Positions 54,559-64,000 of a stretch of 64,000 nt of DNA are shown one piece after another. The notes beneath the pieces were generated by a model. That model saw nothing but the letters and a program-made list of their open reading frames with translations. It was not told the origin of the DNA and did not search any database. The stretch covers positions 338,979 through 402,978 of the forward strand of contig NZ_JAVFVV010000002.1 of the NCBI RefSeq assembly GCF_030929505.1, given 5' to 3'. Both the position numbers and the translations under genes were made by a program. Position 1 is the first letter of the stretch. Each line of letters begins with the position of its first letter. The DNA is from Mesorhizobium sp. LHD-90 (GTDB taxonomy: Bacteria; Pseudomonadota; Alphaproteobacteria; Rhizobiales; Rhizobiaceae).

Positions 54559-55794
54559 GTGTCGCCGTATTCGGAACCTGTTTCTGCTCACAGCGGCGCC
54601 GCGCCGCTCTACCCCCTGTCGGGATTGCGGGTCATCGACCTCTCGCACGTCTACAACGGGCCTTATGCCACGTTCCTGATGGCGATGGCGGGGGCGGAGG
54701 TGATCAAGGTCGAGCCGCTTACCGGCGAGCATCTGCGCAGCCGTGGAGATCTGGGCGGCGCGGACCTGCCTTTCGCCATGCTGAATTCGAACAAGAAGGC
54801 GGTCACGCTGAATCTGAAGACCGACGAGGGCAAGAATATCCTCAGGGGTCTCGTGGCCAAGGCGGACATACTGGTCGAGAATTTTGCGCCCGGCGTGATG
54901 GAGCGTCTCGGTGTCGGTGCGCAGGAACTTCTAAAGATCAACCCGCGCCTGATCTACGGCTCGAGCTCGGGATACGGCAAATCCGGCCCCTATCGCGACT
55001 ACCCGGCGATGGATCTGGTCATGCAGGCCATGTGCGGCGTCATCAACTCGACGGGCTTCCAGGACCAGCCGCCGGTCAAGTCGGGTGCCGCGGTCTGTGA
55101 TTTCTCGGCCGGCGTTCATCTCTACGGGGCAATCATCACGGCTCTCTACAACCGCGAGCGCACCGGCAAGGGTCAAGTGGTCGAAGTCTCCATGCAGGAC
55201 GCGACTTACGCCTTCCTCGCCTCGAACCTCGGCATGTATCACGCCCGCGGAGATGCGGCGCCGGAGCGCACAGGTAATCGCCACGGAGGCCTCGGCATTT
55301 CCCCGTACAACGCCTACCCGACGGCGGATGGCTATGTAGTCGTCAATTCCCCGGGGGACCGGCACTTCCATGCGATCCTGGACGTCATCGGCCATCCGGA
55401 ACTGAAGGACGATCCGCGGCTGAACAGCAAGACCGCGCGCGTCAAGAATTTCGAGCTCGTGGATGAGCTGATCGAAACCTGGACGAAGAACCTGCCCAAG
55501 GCCGAGGTGGCGAGACGACTGCTCGCCGCATCGGTGCCATGTGCTCCGGTGCGCACCCTCGGTGAAGTCATGACGGACGAGAACATGCATGCGCGCGGCA
55601 GCCTGCAACGCGTGCAGCATCCGACTATGGGCGAGGTGGTCCTGCAGAATTCCCCGCTGATCTTCGAGGGCATCGAGCGCCGGCCGATCGAACCGAGCCT
55701 GCCACTCGGCGCCAGCAACGAGGAAGTTCTTACCGAATTGCTGGACTACAGCGCCGACGACGTGGTTCGGCTGAAAGAGCAGGGGGTCATCTGA
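54559..55794 (+). CDS. CaiB/BaiF family (type III) CoA-transferase
   Basis: A 411-aa family III CoA-transferase. The N-terminal LSGLRVIDLSHVYNGPYATFLMAMAGAEVIKVE is followed by the catalytic aspartate Asp152 in YPAMDLVMQAMCG, and GKGQVVEVSMQDATYAFL. It transfers CoA between a donor thioester and a carboxylic acid (formyl-, carnitine- or itaconate/succinate-type reactions). The start is GTG at 54559, eight bases after GGGAGG; a TTG at 54553 is too close. It probably activates the acid that the acyl-CoA dehydrogenase, hydratase and CitE-type lyase process. Confidence 0.9.
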   Translation: MSPYSEPVSAHSGAAPLYPLSGLRVIDLSHVYNGPYATFLMAMAGAEVIKVEPLTGEHLRSRGDLGGADLPFAMLNSNKKAVTLNLKTDEGKNILRGLVAKADILVENFAPGVMERLGVGAQELLKINPRLIYGSSSGYGKSGPYRDYPAMDLVMQAMCGVINSTGFQDQPPVKSGAAVCDFSAGVHLYGAIITALYNRERTGKGQVVEVSMQDATYAFLASNLGMYHARGDAAPERTGNRHGGLGISPYNAYPTADGYVVVNSPGDRHFHAILDVIGHPELKDDPRLNSKTARVKNFELVDELIETWTKNLPKAEVARRLLAASVPCAPVRTLGEVMTDENMHARGSLQRVQHPTMGEVVLQNSPLIFEGIERRPIEPSLPLGASNEEVLTELLDYSADDVVRLKEQGVI

Positions 55795-56075
55795 TCCCCG
55801 GCCGGCTGGGGACGGCCCGCGCCTTGGGTGCGCGCCCAAGCCCTATTTGATGTCGAATGCCGTGGCGGGCTCCACCGGCACAGTGCGACATCGGCACGAC
55901 ACGGGACCACTTTCTGGCGTGCAGCGTGCACTGAACCGATCGGCTGAACGCATATCTGCCCGTATCGGGCGCATGGACCACGCTCGACGCTATTGGTGAG
56001 TGCCACTCATATCACACCTCAATAGAAGTCTCCGGCCTGCAGCGGATCGGAGATTTTAGGGAGTGCCGACGAACC
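55795..56075. other. Convergent intergenic region
   Basis: About 280 bp between the CoA-transferase gene and the second family 5 binding-protein gene, both ending here. No gene. A short CTTGGG/CCCAAG hairpin at 55823-55840 is a weak terminator candidate. Confidence 0.4.
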
Positions 56076-57665
56076 TCACGCGAACCAGGTTCTCGAAGGC
56101 GCAAAACCGCCCATCAGCTCGTCGTTCGGATTGCTCGTCCATCCGGCGATCTTGTCCGAATGAGCGTTCACGAAATCGGCGAAGACGGGGATGAAGACAG
56201 CCGCTTCCTCCCAGAGAATGCGCGCCATCTTCCCATACAGCTCCTTGCGCTTGGTCTCGTCGAGTTCCCCGCGGGCCTGAAGCAGGAGGGCGTCGAAGTC
56301 CGCATTGGCGAAATGCGAGGCATTCCATTCCGCGCCAGCCTGGAAGAACATCGAATACAGCTGGTCCTGGACGGGGCGGCCGAGCAGGTAGTCGGCCACG
56401 AAAGGCTGGAACAGCCAGACCTGTGTCCAGTAGCCGTCCTCGGGAACCCGTTTTACGGCGAGCGGAATGCCCGCCTGCGCACACGAAGCCTGCCAAAGCA
56501 TCGCCATGTCGACCGCGCCCGGAAAGATCTCCGCCACGTGCAGTTCGATGGGGCTGCCGTCGTGACCTGAAGCCTTGTAGTGTTCGGCGGCCTTGGCAAG
56601 GTCGAATAGGCGCTGTTCCAGCTTCTCTTCGAAGAGGGGATAGGCGGAATTGATGGGGATATCGTTGCCGATCGAGCCGAATCCACCAAGGATCTTGTCC
56701 AGCATCTCCTGGCGGTTCAGCGCATATTTGAGGGCAAGTATCAGGTCCTTGCTGCCGAACGGCTGCTTGTCGATCATTGCCTCGAAGCAGTAATGAGCGC
56801 GGCTCGGTGTCTGCGTCACCTTGATGCCGGGGGCGGCGACAAGGAACTTCGCCACCTTCGGATCGATGTAGTTTGCCATGTGGATCTGGCCCGATTGCAG
56901 GGCAGAGGTCCGTGCCATCGAGTCGTTGATGACGAGCATTTCCAGGCCGTCGTAGTAGCCGCGGTCTCGGTTCCAGTCCTCCTGGTTCTTCTCGAGCACG
57001 TACCGGATTCCGGGCTCGATAGACACGACCTTGTATGGTCCCGTCCCAATCGTCGCCCCGGGCGCGTCCACGCCGCCCCGCGGCTGGATAGGCAGATGAT
57101 AATCGGAAAGCAGGTACGGCAGGTCGGCGTTCGCGGTGGCTAGCCTCAGGACCACCTTTGAACCGTCGGCCTTCATCTCGGTGATGCCCTTCATGAGGGG
57201 CATGACCGCCGACTGCGATGCTTCGTCCGAATGACGCTTGTAGGTTGCGACGACATCCTCTGCCGTCAATTCGCTGCCGTCGTGAAACGTCACGCCCTGA
57301 CGGATGTTGAACGTCCATTCGGTGCCGTCGGCGTTGGACGAGAAGCTCTCCGCAAGCAAGCCGACGGCCTTGCGGTCAGGCGTAACTTCTACCAGCGTGT
57401 CTCCCCATTGGCGGGTGACCAGCCTCGTAGGGGACGACGCGATGACGGCCGGATCGACCGGGTCAGTGGCTGCGCCACCATTCACGCCGATCTTGAGGAT
57501 GCCACCGCGCTTCGGTTCCGCCGCCTGCGCGCTGCTGCCCAGAAGCGAAGCCGGGCCGCCCAGGCCGAGGACTGCACCGGCGGCAAGTGACGACGTCATC
57601 AGGGCCCGGCGCGTAAGACCCGCACTCTGCGGGTCATGTCTGGAATCGTCCCTGCTCTTTGTCAT
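56076..57665 (-). CDS. Dipeptide-type ABC substrate-binding protein (family 5), copy 2
   Basis: A 529-aa periplasmic binding protein closely related to the one at 30719-32299 (YLLSDYHLPIQPRGGVDAPG; MGGFAPSRTWFA). A twin-arginine signal, GLTRRALMTSSLAAGAVLG, ends in AQAAE. GGGGAG lies nine bases before the ATG. No permease or ATPase is adjacent, so it probably shares the dpp-type permeases at 19998-23462. Two binders for one importer would broaden the imported substrates. Confidence 0.9.
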   Translation of the reverse strand: MTKSRDDSRHDPQSAGLTRRALMTSSLAAGAVLGLGGPASLLGSSAQAAEPKRGGILKIGVNGGAATDPVDPAVIASSPTRLVTRQWGDTLVEVTPDRKAVGLLAESFSSNADGTEWTFNIRQGVTFHDGSELTAEDVVATYKRHSDEASQSAVMPLMKGITEMKADGSKVVLRLATANADLPYLLSDYHLPIQPRGGVDAPGATIGTGPYKVVSIEPGIRYVLEKNQEDWNRDRGYYDGLEMLVINDSMARTSALQSGQIHMANYIDPKVAKFLVAAPGIKVTQTPSRAHYCFEAMIDKQPFGSKDLILALKYALNRQEMLDKILGGFGSIGNDIPINSAYPLFEEKLEQRLFDLAKAAEHYKASGHDGSPIELHVAEIFPGAVDMAMLWQASCAQAGIPLAVKRVPEDGYWTQVWLFQPFVADYLLGRPVQDQLYSMFFQAGAEWNASHFANADFDALLLQARGELDETKRKELYGKMARILWEEAAVFIPVFADFVNAHSDKIAGWTSNPNDELMGGFAPSRTWFA

Positions 57666-57724
57666 CTGTTGTTACTCCCCAAGGGATTGTCCGAATGGTC
57701 GGACTGGCGGTCCAACGGTGCGAA

Positions 57725-57738
57725 ATGCTATAGATTAA
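57725..57738. promoter_or_regulatory. Weak island-palindrome-like site, upstream of binding protein copy 2
   Basis: ATGCTATAGATTAA fits the consensus poorly (four mismatches). A neighbouring inverted repeat, CTATA-N7-TATAG, spans 57728-57744. Listed because every other island unit has a site; it may be a different element. Confidence 0.3.
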
Positions 57739-57783
57739 TTATAGTGTTGTCGGGATTCGCGGGCGAATTGGGCGGCAGCCGCG

Positions 57784-60051
57784 TCAGGCGGCGCGTGCCG
57801 CCACGATCTTCTCCGCCGTGATCGGAAGCGAGGTTATCCTGAGCCCCGTGGCCGTGGCGATCGCATTGGCAACGGCAGCCGGGGGGCAGATGCAGGGGGG
57901 CTCGCCGATGCCCTTGACGCCGTGGGGGCCGGAGACGCTGGGCGACTCCACCAGCACGCAGCGTATGTCCGGCACGTCTTGCGCCGTGGGCATCTTGTAG
58001 TCGGTCAGGTTGGCGTTCTGCACGATACCGTCCCGGTAGATGATTTCTTCGGACAGCGCCAGGCCGAGCGCTTGCGTGACACCGCCCTGGATCTGGCCTT
58101 CGACCGCCGCCGGATTCATGGCGTAGCCGACGTCGTGGCACGCGACATAGTCCCGGATGGTGATCTCGCCGGTCTCTTCATCCACGTCGACCGAGGCCGC
58201 GTGAGCGAAGAAGCTGGGATTGGACCATGCGGGAAGGGTGTGGTTCTTTACGCGCGACGCGTCGAACGCCGGACCCGGCGTGAAGGTCGTTCCGCGCGCG
58301 AGAAGGCCGCCTTCGCGGAAATTCACGATCTTGGCGATCTCCACCATCGGCACATGCTTGTCGGGCAGGACCACGCCGCGGTCGCGGATCTGCACCTCTT
58401 CGACCGGAACGCCATAGATCCGTCCCGCCATCTGCCTGAGTTGGGCCTTGAAGTCCTCGGCCGCGTTGCGGCACGCATTGCCGACGTTAAACAGCGTGCG
58501 GCTGCCCTGCGAACCGTAGTCATAGGGCGAGGTTTGGGTGTCGGCCATCGCGATGTGGATGTCGGAATGGGCGAGCCCGAGTTCGTCCGCGAGGATCTGC
58601 GCCGCCCCGCTGAGCGCGCCGGTACCGATCTCCACCGCGCCGCTCTGCATTGTGACGGTGCCGTCGCCGTTCAGCCGCAGCACGACGCCCGACGACATGC
58701 CCGCCACCAGCCACCATCCGCAGGCCATACCCTTGCCGCGGTTGGCTTCCGGATTGCCGCGCACCCAGCCGATCGCTTCAGCGGCACGGTTGAGGCATTC
58801 GGCTATGGAGACGCTGGCGAGCTTTTCACCCACAGGTCCCTTCGAATTCTCGGTGAAGACGTTTTTCAGGCGGAATTCCAGCGGATCGAGCCCGAGGTCG
58901 CGGGCGATGATGTCCATCTGGCTTTCGACGGCGAGATTGGCCATCGGCCCGGAGGGCGCCCGGAAGGAGCCGGTCGGGACCTTGTTCGTGTAGACGGCGT
59001 AGGCCTGGACATCCAGGGCTTCGATCTCGTAGGGCCCCGCCAGGAGCTGCAGCGTGTTCGCCGCGACGCTTGGGCCGGAACCTGCATGCGCGCCGCAATC
59101 GATAAGAGCGCGGGCGACGCGGGCGAGAAGCTTGCCTTCCCGATCGACGGCGGTCTTGACCGTGACATGCGCGGCCTGGCGCGGGTGGGCGGCGATGAGC
59201 TCCTCCTCGGTCGTGCACGACACGCGCACGGGGCGGCCCACATGCCGTGCCAGAACCGCCGCATAGTGTTCCATTCCGATCCGGAGCTTGCCGCCGAAAC
59301 CGCCGCCGATGCCCGGCACGGTGATCCGCACGGACGACAGAGGAATCTGCATCACCTCGGAGACCACCTGTTGCACCTCGAAAGGGAGCTGGCAGTTGGT
59401 GTGGATCGTGACGAGGCCGTTGCTGTCCCAAGCCGCCACCGAGGTCCTCGGCTCGGTATAGCCGGCATGTTGCAGGGGCGTGGTGAAGCTGTGCTCGTAG
59501 ACGCGATGCGCCTTGGCCAAGGCCGCCTTGACGTCGCCATAGTGGATGCGCGAATGGTTACAGACATTTCCCGACCGGTCGCAGACCGGGCTCGCCTCAT
59601 AGCCCTCCCAGCCGAGATGGATCAGCGTGGCACCGGGAGCGAATGCCTGATCGAGGGTCTCGATCGGCTCAAGGACTTCATAGTCAACCACGATGGCGGC
59701 CAGCGCGCGCTCCGCGATGTCCTCGTTGCGGGCGGCCACCGCCGCCACCGGCTGGCCATGGAAGCGCACGCGGTCCGTGGCGAAAAGGGTCTGGTCCTTG
59801 ACGAGCACGCCGAAGCGCACGTCCGGAACGTCGGCAGCGGTGATCACGCCGAAGACGCCGGGGATTGCAAGCGCGGCCGAGACGTCTATCCGCCTGATTG
59901 CCGCGTGGGGATGCGGACTGCGCAGGAGACGGCCCACCAGCATGCCCGGCAAGCGCACGTCCGAGGCATAGACGTGCCAGCCGTTCACCTTCGGCTCGCC
60001 GTCAAGCCGCGGCAGCGATTGCCCGAGAAGTTCGTGATAGTTCTTCAGCAT
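57784..60051 (-). CDS. Molybdenum hydroxylase large subunit (xanthine dehydrogenase/CoxL family)
   Basis: A 755-aa molybdopterin-binding subunit. Landmarks are GGGFGGKLRIGMEHYAAVLA, GSFRAPSGPMANLAVESQMD, QGSRTLFNVGNA and the catalytic Glu717 in GVKGIGEPP. It hydroxylates an aromatic N-heterocycle or aldehyde at the Mo centre, using water. The ATG at 60051 overlaps the small-subunit stop by seven bases. Gene order medium, small, large is typical for CoxMSL-type enzymes. The residues that separate CO dehydrogenase (VAYRCSFR-type) are absent, so it is not a CO dehydrogenase. The N-heterocyclic substrate is unknown. Confidence 0.92.
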   Translation of the reverse strand: MLKNYHELLGQSLPRLDGEPKVNGWHVYASDVRLPGMLVGRLLRSPHPHAAIRRIDVSAALAIPGVFGVITAADVPDVRFGVLVKDQTLFATDRVRFHGQPVAAVAARNEDIAERALAAIVVDYEVLEPIETLDQAFAPGATLIHLGWEGYEASPVCDRSGNVCNHSRIHYGDVKAALAKAHRVYEHSFTTPLQHAGYTEPRTSVAAWDSNGLVTIHTNCQLPFEVQQVVSEVMQIPLSSVRITVPGIGGGFGGKLRIGMEHYAAVLARHVGRPVRVSCTTEEELIAAHPRQAAHVTVKTAVDREGKLLARVARALIDCGAHAGSGPSVAANTLQLLAGPYEIEALDVQAYAVYTNKVPTGSFRAPSGPMANLAVESQMDIIARDLGLDPLEFRLKNVFTENSKGPVGEKLASVSIAECLNRAAEAIGWVRGNPEANRGKGMACGWWLVAGMSSGVVLRLNGDGTVTMQSGAVEIGTGALSGAAQILADELGLAHSDIHIAMADTQTSPYDYGSQGSRTLFNVGNACRNAAEDFKAQLRQMAGRIYGVPVEEVQIRDRGVVLPDKHVPMVEIAKIVNFREGGLLARGTTFTPGPAFDASRVKNHTLPAWSNPSFFAHAASVDVDEETGEITIRDYVACHDVGYAMNPAAVEGQIQGGVTQALGLALSEEIIYRDGIVQNANLTDYKMPTAQDVPDIRCVLVESPSVSGPHGVKGIGEPPCICPPAAVANAIATATGLRITSLPITAEKIVAARAA

Positions 60052-60535
60052 GCTTCCCACCTCGCCGCGTTGAGGCGAAGGGCCTCGGCCTCGATCGCGT
60101 CCACAATCTTGGAGTAGCCGGTACAGCGGCACAGGGTCCCGGCGATTGCCTCGCGCACCTCGTCCCGATCCGGAGCGCGCCCGTCGAGTTCGTCGAGATA
60201 GGATTGCGCCGTGACCAGCATGCCGGGGATGCAGAAGCCGCACTGGACCGCGCCGTGCTGGATAAAGGCCTGCTGTAGTGGCGACAGGCTGCCCGGCCGG
60301 GCCAGTCCCTCGACCGTGGTGATGTTGCGTCCCTCGCATTGATGGGCGAGAAGGATGCAGGAGTTCACCGCCTTGCCGTCGAGCAGCACGGTGCAGACAC
60401 CGCACTCCGCTTCCAGGCAGTTCTTCTTCGTGCCCGTAAGTCCGAGCTCTTCGCGTAGCGCGTCCAACAGCGTCGTCTCGCCCGAGACTTCCAGCTCGTG
60501 GCGCATTCCGTTCACGTCGAGAGTGAGGGGAGCTT

Positions 60536-60539
<4 letters not shown>
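60045..60539 (-). CDS. Molybdenum hydroxylase [2Fe-2S] small subunit
   Basis: A 164-aa subunit with two [2Fe-2S] clusters. The plant-type cluster has Cys41, Cys46, Cys49 and Cys61. The second, four-helix-bundle cluster has Cys100, Cys103, Cys137 and Cys139 (QCGFC and CRC). It moves electrons from the Mo site to FAD. Its ATG overlaps the stop of the FAD-subunit gene (ATGA). Confidence 0.94.
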
Positions 60540-61414
<875 letters not shown>

Positions 61415-61448
61415 GCTTGTCGTTCCGCGATCTTGCCGAAGTCTTGTA

Positions 61449-61476
61449 CCCTCCGCGCCTGGGTAGGTGCGGAGGG
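61449..61476 (-). terminator. Hairpin between aminotransferase and FAD-subunit genes
   Basis: An 8-bp stem CCCTCCGC/GCGGAGGG with a 12-nt loop, in the 79-bp gap. There is no T-run on the minus strand, so it could be an attenuator within one operon rather than a full terminator. Confidence 0.5.
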
Positions 61477-61493
61477 CGATGCGTGGCCGGCGT

Positions 61494-62861
61494 TCAGGCC
61501 ATGCTGGCGTAGACGTCGTCGAGGGCGGCGCGTGCGCCGGCCGCCAGCTTGTCCAGCTCTTCCGCCGTGATGATGAGCGGCGGCGCGAAGACAAGACGGT
61601 CGGCGATCACCCGCACGAGCACGCCGTGCGAGCGTCCAGCGGCCTCGATCTTCGGCGCGAGGCCAAATTCCTTCGGGAAGGCTGTTTTCGTTTCCTTGTC
61701 CTTGACCATTTCGAGACCGCCCAGCAATCCGACGCCGGAGACATTACCGATCAGCGGGTGGTCACGGAAGCTCTCGAGGATCGCCTGGAACTGGCGCTCC
61801 AGACCCTTCACATGCCCGACGATGTCGAGTTCCTCGTACACCTTGATGACCTCGACGGTGACGGCCGTCGTCACGGGATGACCGGCATAGGTGTAGCCGT
61901 GAATGAAGGAACCCAGACGGTCGCTTTCCGCAGCGATCACACTGAAGATCTTTTCGTTTACCAGCACGGCCGAGATCGGCTGCATGGCCGAGGAGAGCCC
62001 CTTGGCCGAAGTGATAATGTCGGGTTCCAGCCCGTAGCGCTGCGTGCCCCACCATTCGCCGGTGCGGCCGAAGCCGCAGATGACCTCGTCCACCACGAAA
62101 ACGATGTCGTACTTCTTGAGGATCTTCTGGACCTTCTCGAAATACCCCTTCGGCGGCGGCAAGGCGCCCGCATTGCCCTGGACGGGATCGGCCCAGAAGG
62201 CCGCGATGGTATCGGGACCTTCCTTGACGATTAGGTCCTCCAGCTCCTTGGCGAGGCGATCGGTGAACTGGTCCTCCGTCTCCCCGGGCAGGCCGGTGCG
62301 GTAGTAGTTCAGGCCGGAAACCTTCAGGAAGCCATCGAGCGGCAGACCGAAGCTACGGTAGTAGTCAGTGTTGCCGGTCAGCGAGAGCGAGGCGCAGGTC
62401 GAGCCGTGATAGCTGCCCATCCGCGAGATGATCTTGCGGCGCTGCGGCTGGTTGCGGCCGGCCCAATAGTACCAGACCATCTTGACGGCGGTGTCGTTGG
62501 CTTCCGAGCCTGAGCACTGCAGCATGACTTTCGACATCGGCACCGGCGCGAGCGCGAGCAGCTTTTCGGACAGCTCGACCACGGATTTGTGCGACTGGTG
62601 CCGGAAGATGTGTGAATAGGGTAGGTCGATCAGCGCGTCGCTCGCCACCTTGGCGATGCGCGCGTTGGCCTTGCCGTAGCCGAGAGAGGAGCACCACTGG
62701 CCGGCTGCGCCGTCGAGCAGGGCGCGGTCATTCTCATCGTAGAGATAGATGCCCTCACCGCGGGTGATCATCACCGGCCCGACGTCGAGATGCTTCTTCA
62801 AGTTGGTATAAGGATGCATCACGCTTGCGATATCGCGGTCGGCAAGCCAAGTGGGTTTCAT
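61494..62861 (-). CDS. Class III aminotransferase (omega-amino acid type)
   Basis: A 455-aa PLP-dependent aminotransferase. The PLP lysine is Lys287 in ITSAKGLSS, the ring-N aspartate Asp258 in VVDEVICGFGRTG, and the phosphate-binding CSGSEAND is at 116-123. The family includes beta-alanine/GABA/putrescine-pyruvate aminotransferases. I chose the ATG at 62861 because GGGAG lies six bases upstream. It may head an operon with the molybdenum hydroxylase genes. It would remove the amino group from an omega-amino acid formed by ring opening. Confidence 0.92.
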   Translation of the reverse strand: MKPTWLADRDIASVMHPYTNLKKHLDVGPVMITRGEGIYLYDENDRALLDGAAGQWCSSLGYGKANARIAKVASDALIDLPYSHIFRHQSHKSVVELSEKLLALAPVPMSKVMLQCSGSEANDTAVKMVWYYWAGRNQPQRRKIISRMGSYHGSTCASLSLTGNTDYYRSFGLPLDGFLKVSGLNYYRTGLPGETEDQFTDRLAKELEDLIVKEGPDTIAAFWADPVQGNAGALPPPKGYFEKVQKILKKYDIVFVVDEVICGFGRTGEWWGTQRYGLEPDIITSAKGLSSAMQPISAVLVNEKIFSVIAAESDRLGSFIHGYTYAGHPVTTAVTVEVIKVYEELDIVGHVKGLERQFQAILESFRDHPLIGNVSGVGLLGGLEMVKDKETKTAFPKEFGLAPKIEAAGRSHGVLVRVIADRLVFAPPLIITAEELDKLAAGARAALDDVYASMA

Positions 62862-62951
62862 TGGAATCTCCCGTTGTGGCGCGTAACGACGAGCAGGGCC
62901 GCTGCTCCAAACCGCCGCCGATGATAGCGGCCGTCCCTCAGAAGGCAACAA

Positions 62952-62965
62952 AATATTTATATGAT
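62952..62965. promoter_or_regulatory. Island palindrome copy 13, upstream of aminotransferase operon
   Basis: AATATTTATATGAT: the right half TATATGAT is perfect, the left half degenerate. It lies 90 bp before the aminotransferase start and marks the right-hand end of the putative regulon. Confidence 0.55.
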
Positions 62966-63125
62966 TTAGCTTTTTGTGTACTGGGAGCGTTCTCTGCTGA
63001 ACCCGACGTCACATCGTCAGCCGGGGCAATTAGCCGATGGACGTTTCATGCCGTCGCAATAATAGGGGTTTAAACGCGCCGCTTCGCGGTTGACCTTGCT
63101 GGCATAGTGCGCGCTTCGCAAAAGC

Positions 63126-63178
63126 TGGACAGCGATTCCGCTAATTCCCGGACAGCGTTTTCACAAAAGTCCGGACAG
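63126..63178. repeat. IS21-type terminal repeats
   Basis: GGACAG occurs three times at a spacing of about 23 bp (63127, 63150, 63173), in contexts TGGACAGCG, CCCGGACAGCG and GTCCGGACAG. Multiple such repeats are the usual terminal structure of IS21-family elements. Confidence 0.6.
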
Positions 63179-63213
63179 TTTGACGAGGTTGGTCCTCGGC
63201 AGCCTGGTTGCTG

Positions 63214-63612
63214 TCAGTGCTGATTGATTTCGGTGTTCTCGGGGTCGGTCAAGAGGGGCGTGGCTTTTTTCTTCCGCATGCTCTCGCCCTGGAGAGCGAT
63301 GCGATGTGCATTGTGTACGATGCGGTCGAGTATGGCGTCGGCGACCGTGCTGTCGGCAATAAGATCGTGCCAGCTTGCCACGGGGACTTGGGCGGTGATC
63401 AGGGTGGATTTTCTCTGATAACGCTCCTCGACGATTTCGAAGAGGTGGAAGCGCTGCTGATCGGAGAGAGCGTGGGTGCCGAAGTCGTCGAGGATGAGCA
63501 ACTGGACGCGGGTGAGCTTGTCGATGAGGCGGGGGAAGGAACCATCGAGGCGGGCGAGCGCGAGGTCCTCGAACAGGCGGGGTACGCGCACATAGAGCAC
63601 GGAGTGACCGAG
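63214..63612 (-). pseudogene. IS21-family IstB helper ATPase, 5'-truncated
   Basis: The C-terminal part of Ist[22 protein letters not shown], Walker B LLILDDFG and the end segment [37 protein letters not shown] are clear. The N-terminal half with Walker A is missing. Similarity stops at about 63610, just where an IS481-type element begins. That element therefore inserted into istB. IstB assists IS21 transposase; this copy is dead. Confidence 0.88.
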
Positions 63613-63613
63613 C

Positions 63614-64000
63614 CTAGCTGTGGAGCCTCAAGAGGTTGTCCTCGGTTAGTCCGAGGCGGCTGATTGGTGTTTTGGACTTTAGGCTGCCATGTGGGCGATG
63701 CCAATTGTATCGGTGAAGCCAGATGGGAAGTTCACCGGCTCGGTGGTTTGAAGTTGGATATGCGACGGCGTAGGCCCATTCCCTGAGCGCTGTCTGGATG
63801 AAGCGCTCGGCCTTGCCGTTTGTCTTGGGCGTGTAGGGTTTGGTGCGGACGTGCTTGAGGCCGAGCTTCTTGCATGCCTTGGCGAAAGCCTTCGACCTGT
63901 AGCAGGAGCCGTTGTCGGTCATGACGCGGGTGACGATAACGCCGAGGCTGGCGTAGTAGGCGCTCGCCGCCTCGAGAAAGGCGACGGCGCTTTCTTTTCT
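63614..64000 (-). mobile_element. IS481-family transposase, C-terminal part (runs off window)
   Basis: The catalytic C-terminus of an IS481-type DDE transposase: RKESAVAFLEAASAYYASLGV, then TRVMTDNGSCYRSKAFAKAC with the second catalytic Asp, TKPYTPKTNGKAERFIQT with the Glu, and WHRPHGSLKSKTPISRL. The frame continues beyond the window end at 64000, so the gene is partial by position, not necessarily broken. Its stop at 63614 lies at the junction with istB. Confidence 0.88.

Larger units (their letters stand above)
62862..63213. other. Intergenic region with island palindrome and IS21 end
   Basis: About 350 bp between the aminotransferase start and the istB remnant stop. It holds palindrome copy 13 and, from about 63123, the repeated GGACAG sequences of an IS21-type terminus. 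No gene. Confidence 0.55.

Noticed and set aside
57922..60117. A long open frame (over 700 codons) on the plus strand opposite the molybdenum hydroxylase large subunit.
   Set aside because: It has no recognisable domain. It mirrors the codon structure of a well-supported gene on the other strand, a common effect in GC-rich genes.

Overview
The window looks like a high-GC alphaproteobacterium of the order Hyphomicrobiales (Mesorhizobium/Aminobacter/Phyllobacterium-like). This is inferred from the GC-rich codon use, the density of ABC uptake systems of many families, the ROK and FCD-GntR regulators and the IS21/IS481 remnants. No rRNA, tRNA or CRISPR array was found. It reads as an accessory, strongly catabolic region, possibly a megaplasmid or symbiosis/catabolic island.

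Region 1 (1-4.3 kb): an OsmC-like protein and an FAD monooxygenase on the plus strand face a two-gene minus-strand operon. That operon encodes an SBP56/methanethiol-oxidase-type protein and an unusual [2Fe-2S] ferredoxin fused to a CoA-binding domain. Region 2 (4.3-6.0 kb) is a graveyard: a SAM-domain/class III cyclase gene broken by a frameshift and joined to an IS21 transposase fragment, then a serine-recombinase tail. Region 3 (6.1-14.3 kb): a ROK repressor diverges from a complete carbohydrate ABC importer operon (binding protein, two permeases, ATPase) that continues into two SDR dehydrogenases and a sugar isomerase/epimerase-like TIM barrel. Next comes an acyl-CoA dehydrogenase gene broken by two single-base insertions (14.7-16.5 kb).

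Region 4 (16.5-63 kb) is a large catabolic island. It holds an NMT1/SsuA-type importer, a dipeptide-type importer without an adjacent binding protein (dppB, dppC and fused dppD-F), two orphan family-5 binding proteins elsewhere, a branched-chain-type Liv importer, a polar amino-acid-type importer and three paralogous GlpD-like FAD oxidoreductases. Its other enzymes are a DAO-type FAD oxidoreductase, an aldehyde dehydrogenase, an MmgE/PrpD protein, an acetyl-CoA hydrolase/transferase, an enoyl-CoA hydratase, an acyl-CoA dehydrogenase, a CitE/HpcH lyase, hydantoinase/oxoprolinase A and B subunits, an SDR, a CaiB-type CoA-transferase, a three-subunit molybdenum hydroxylase, a class III aminotransferase, a rhodanese and a cupin. 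One FCD-type GntR regulator sits in the middle.

The most interesting observation is that almost every promoter region of this 46-kb island carries the same AT-rich palindrome, consensus ATCATNTANATGAT. About fourteen copies lie upstream of separate transcription units on both strands. I infer one regulon, probably controlled by the GntR protein, that coordinates uptake, oxidation and CoA-dependent breakdown of an unidentified nitrogenous compound. The right edge (63.1-64.0 kb) is an IS21 istB remnant interrupted by an IS481-type transposase that runs off the window.
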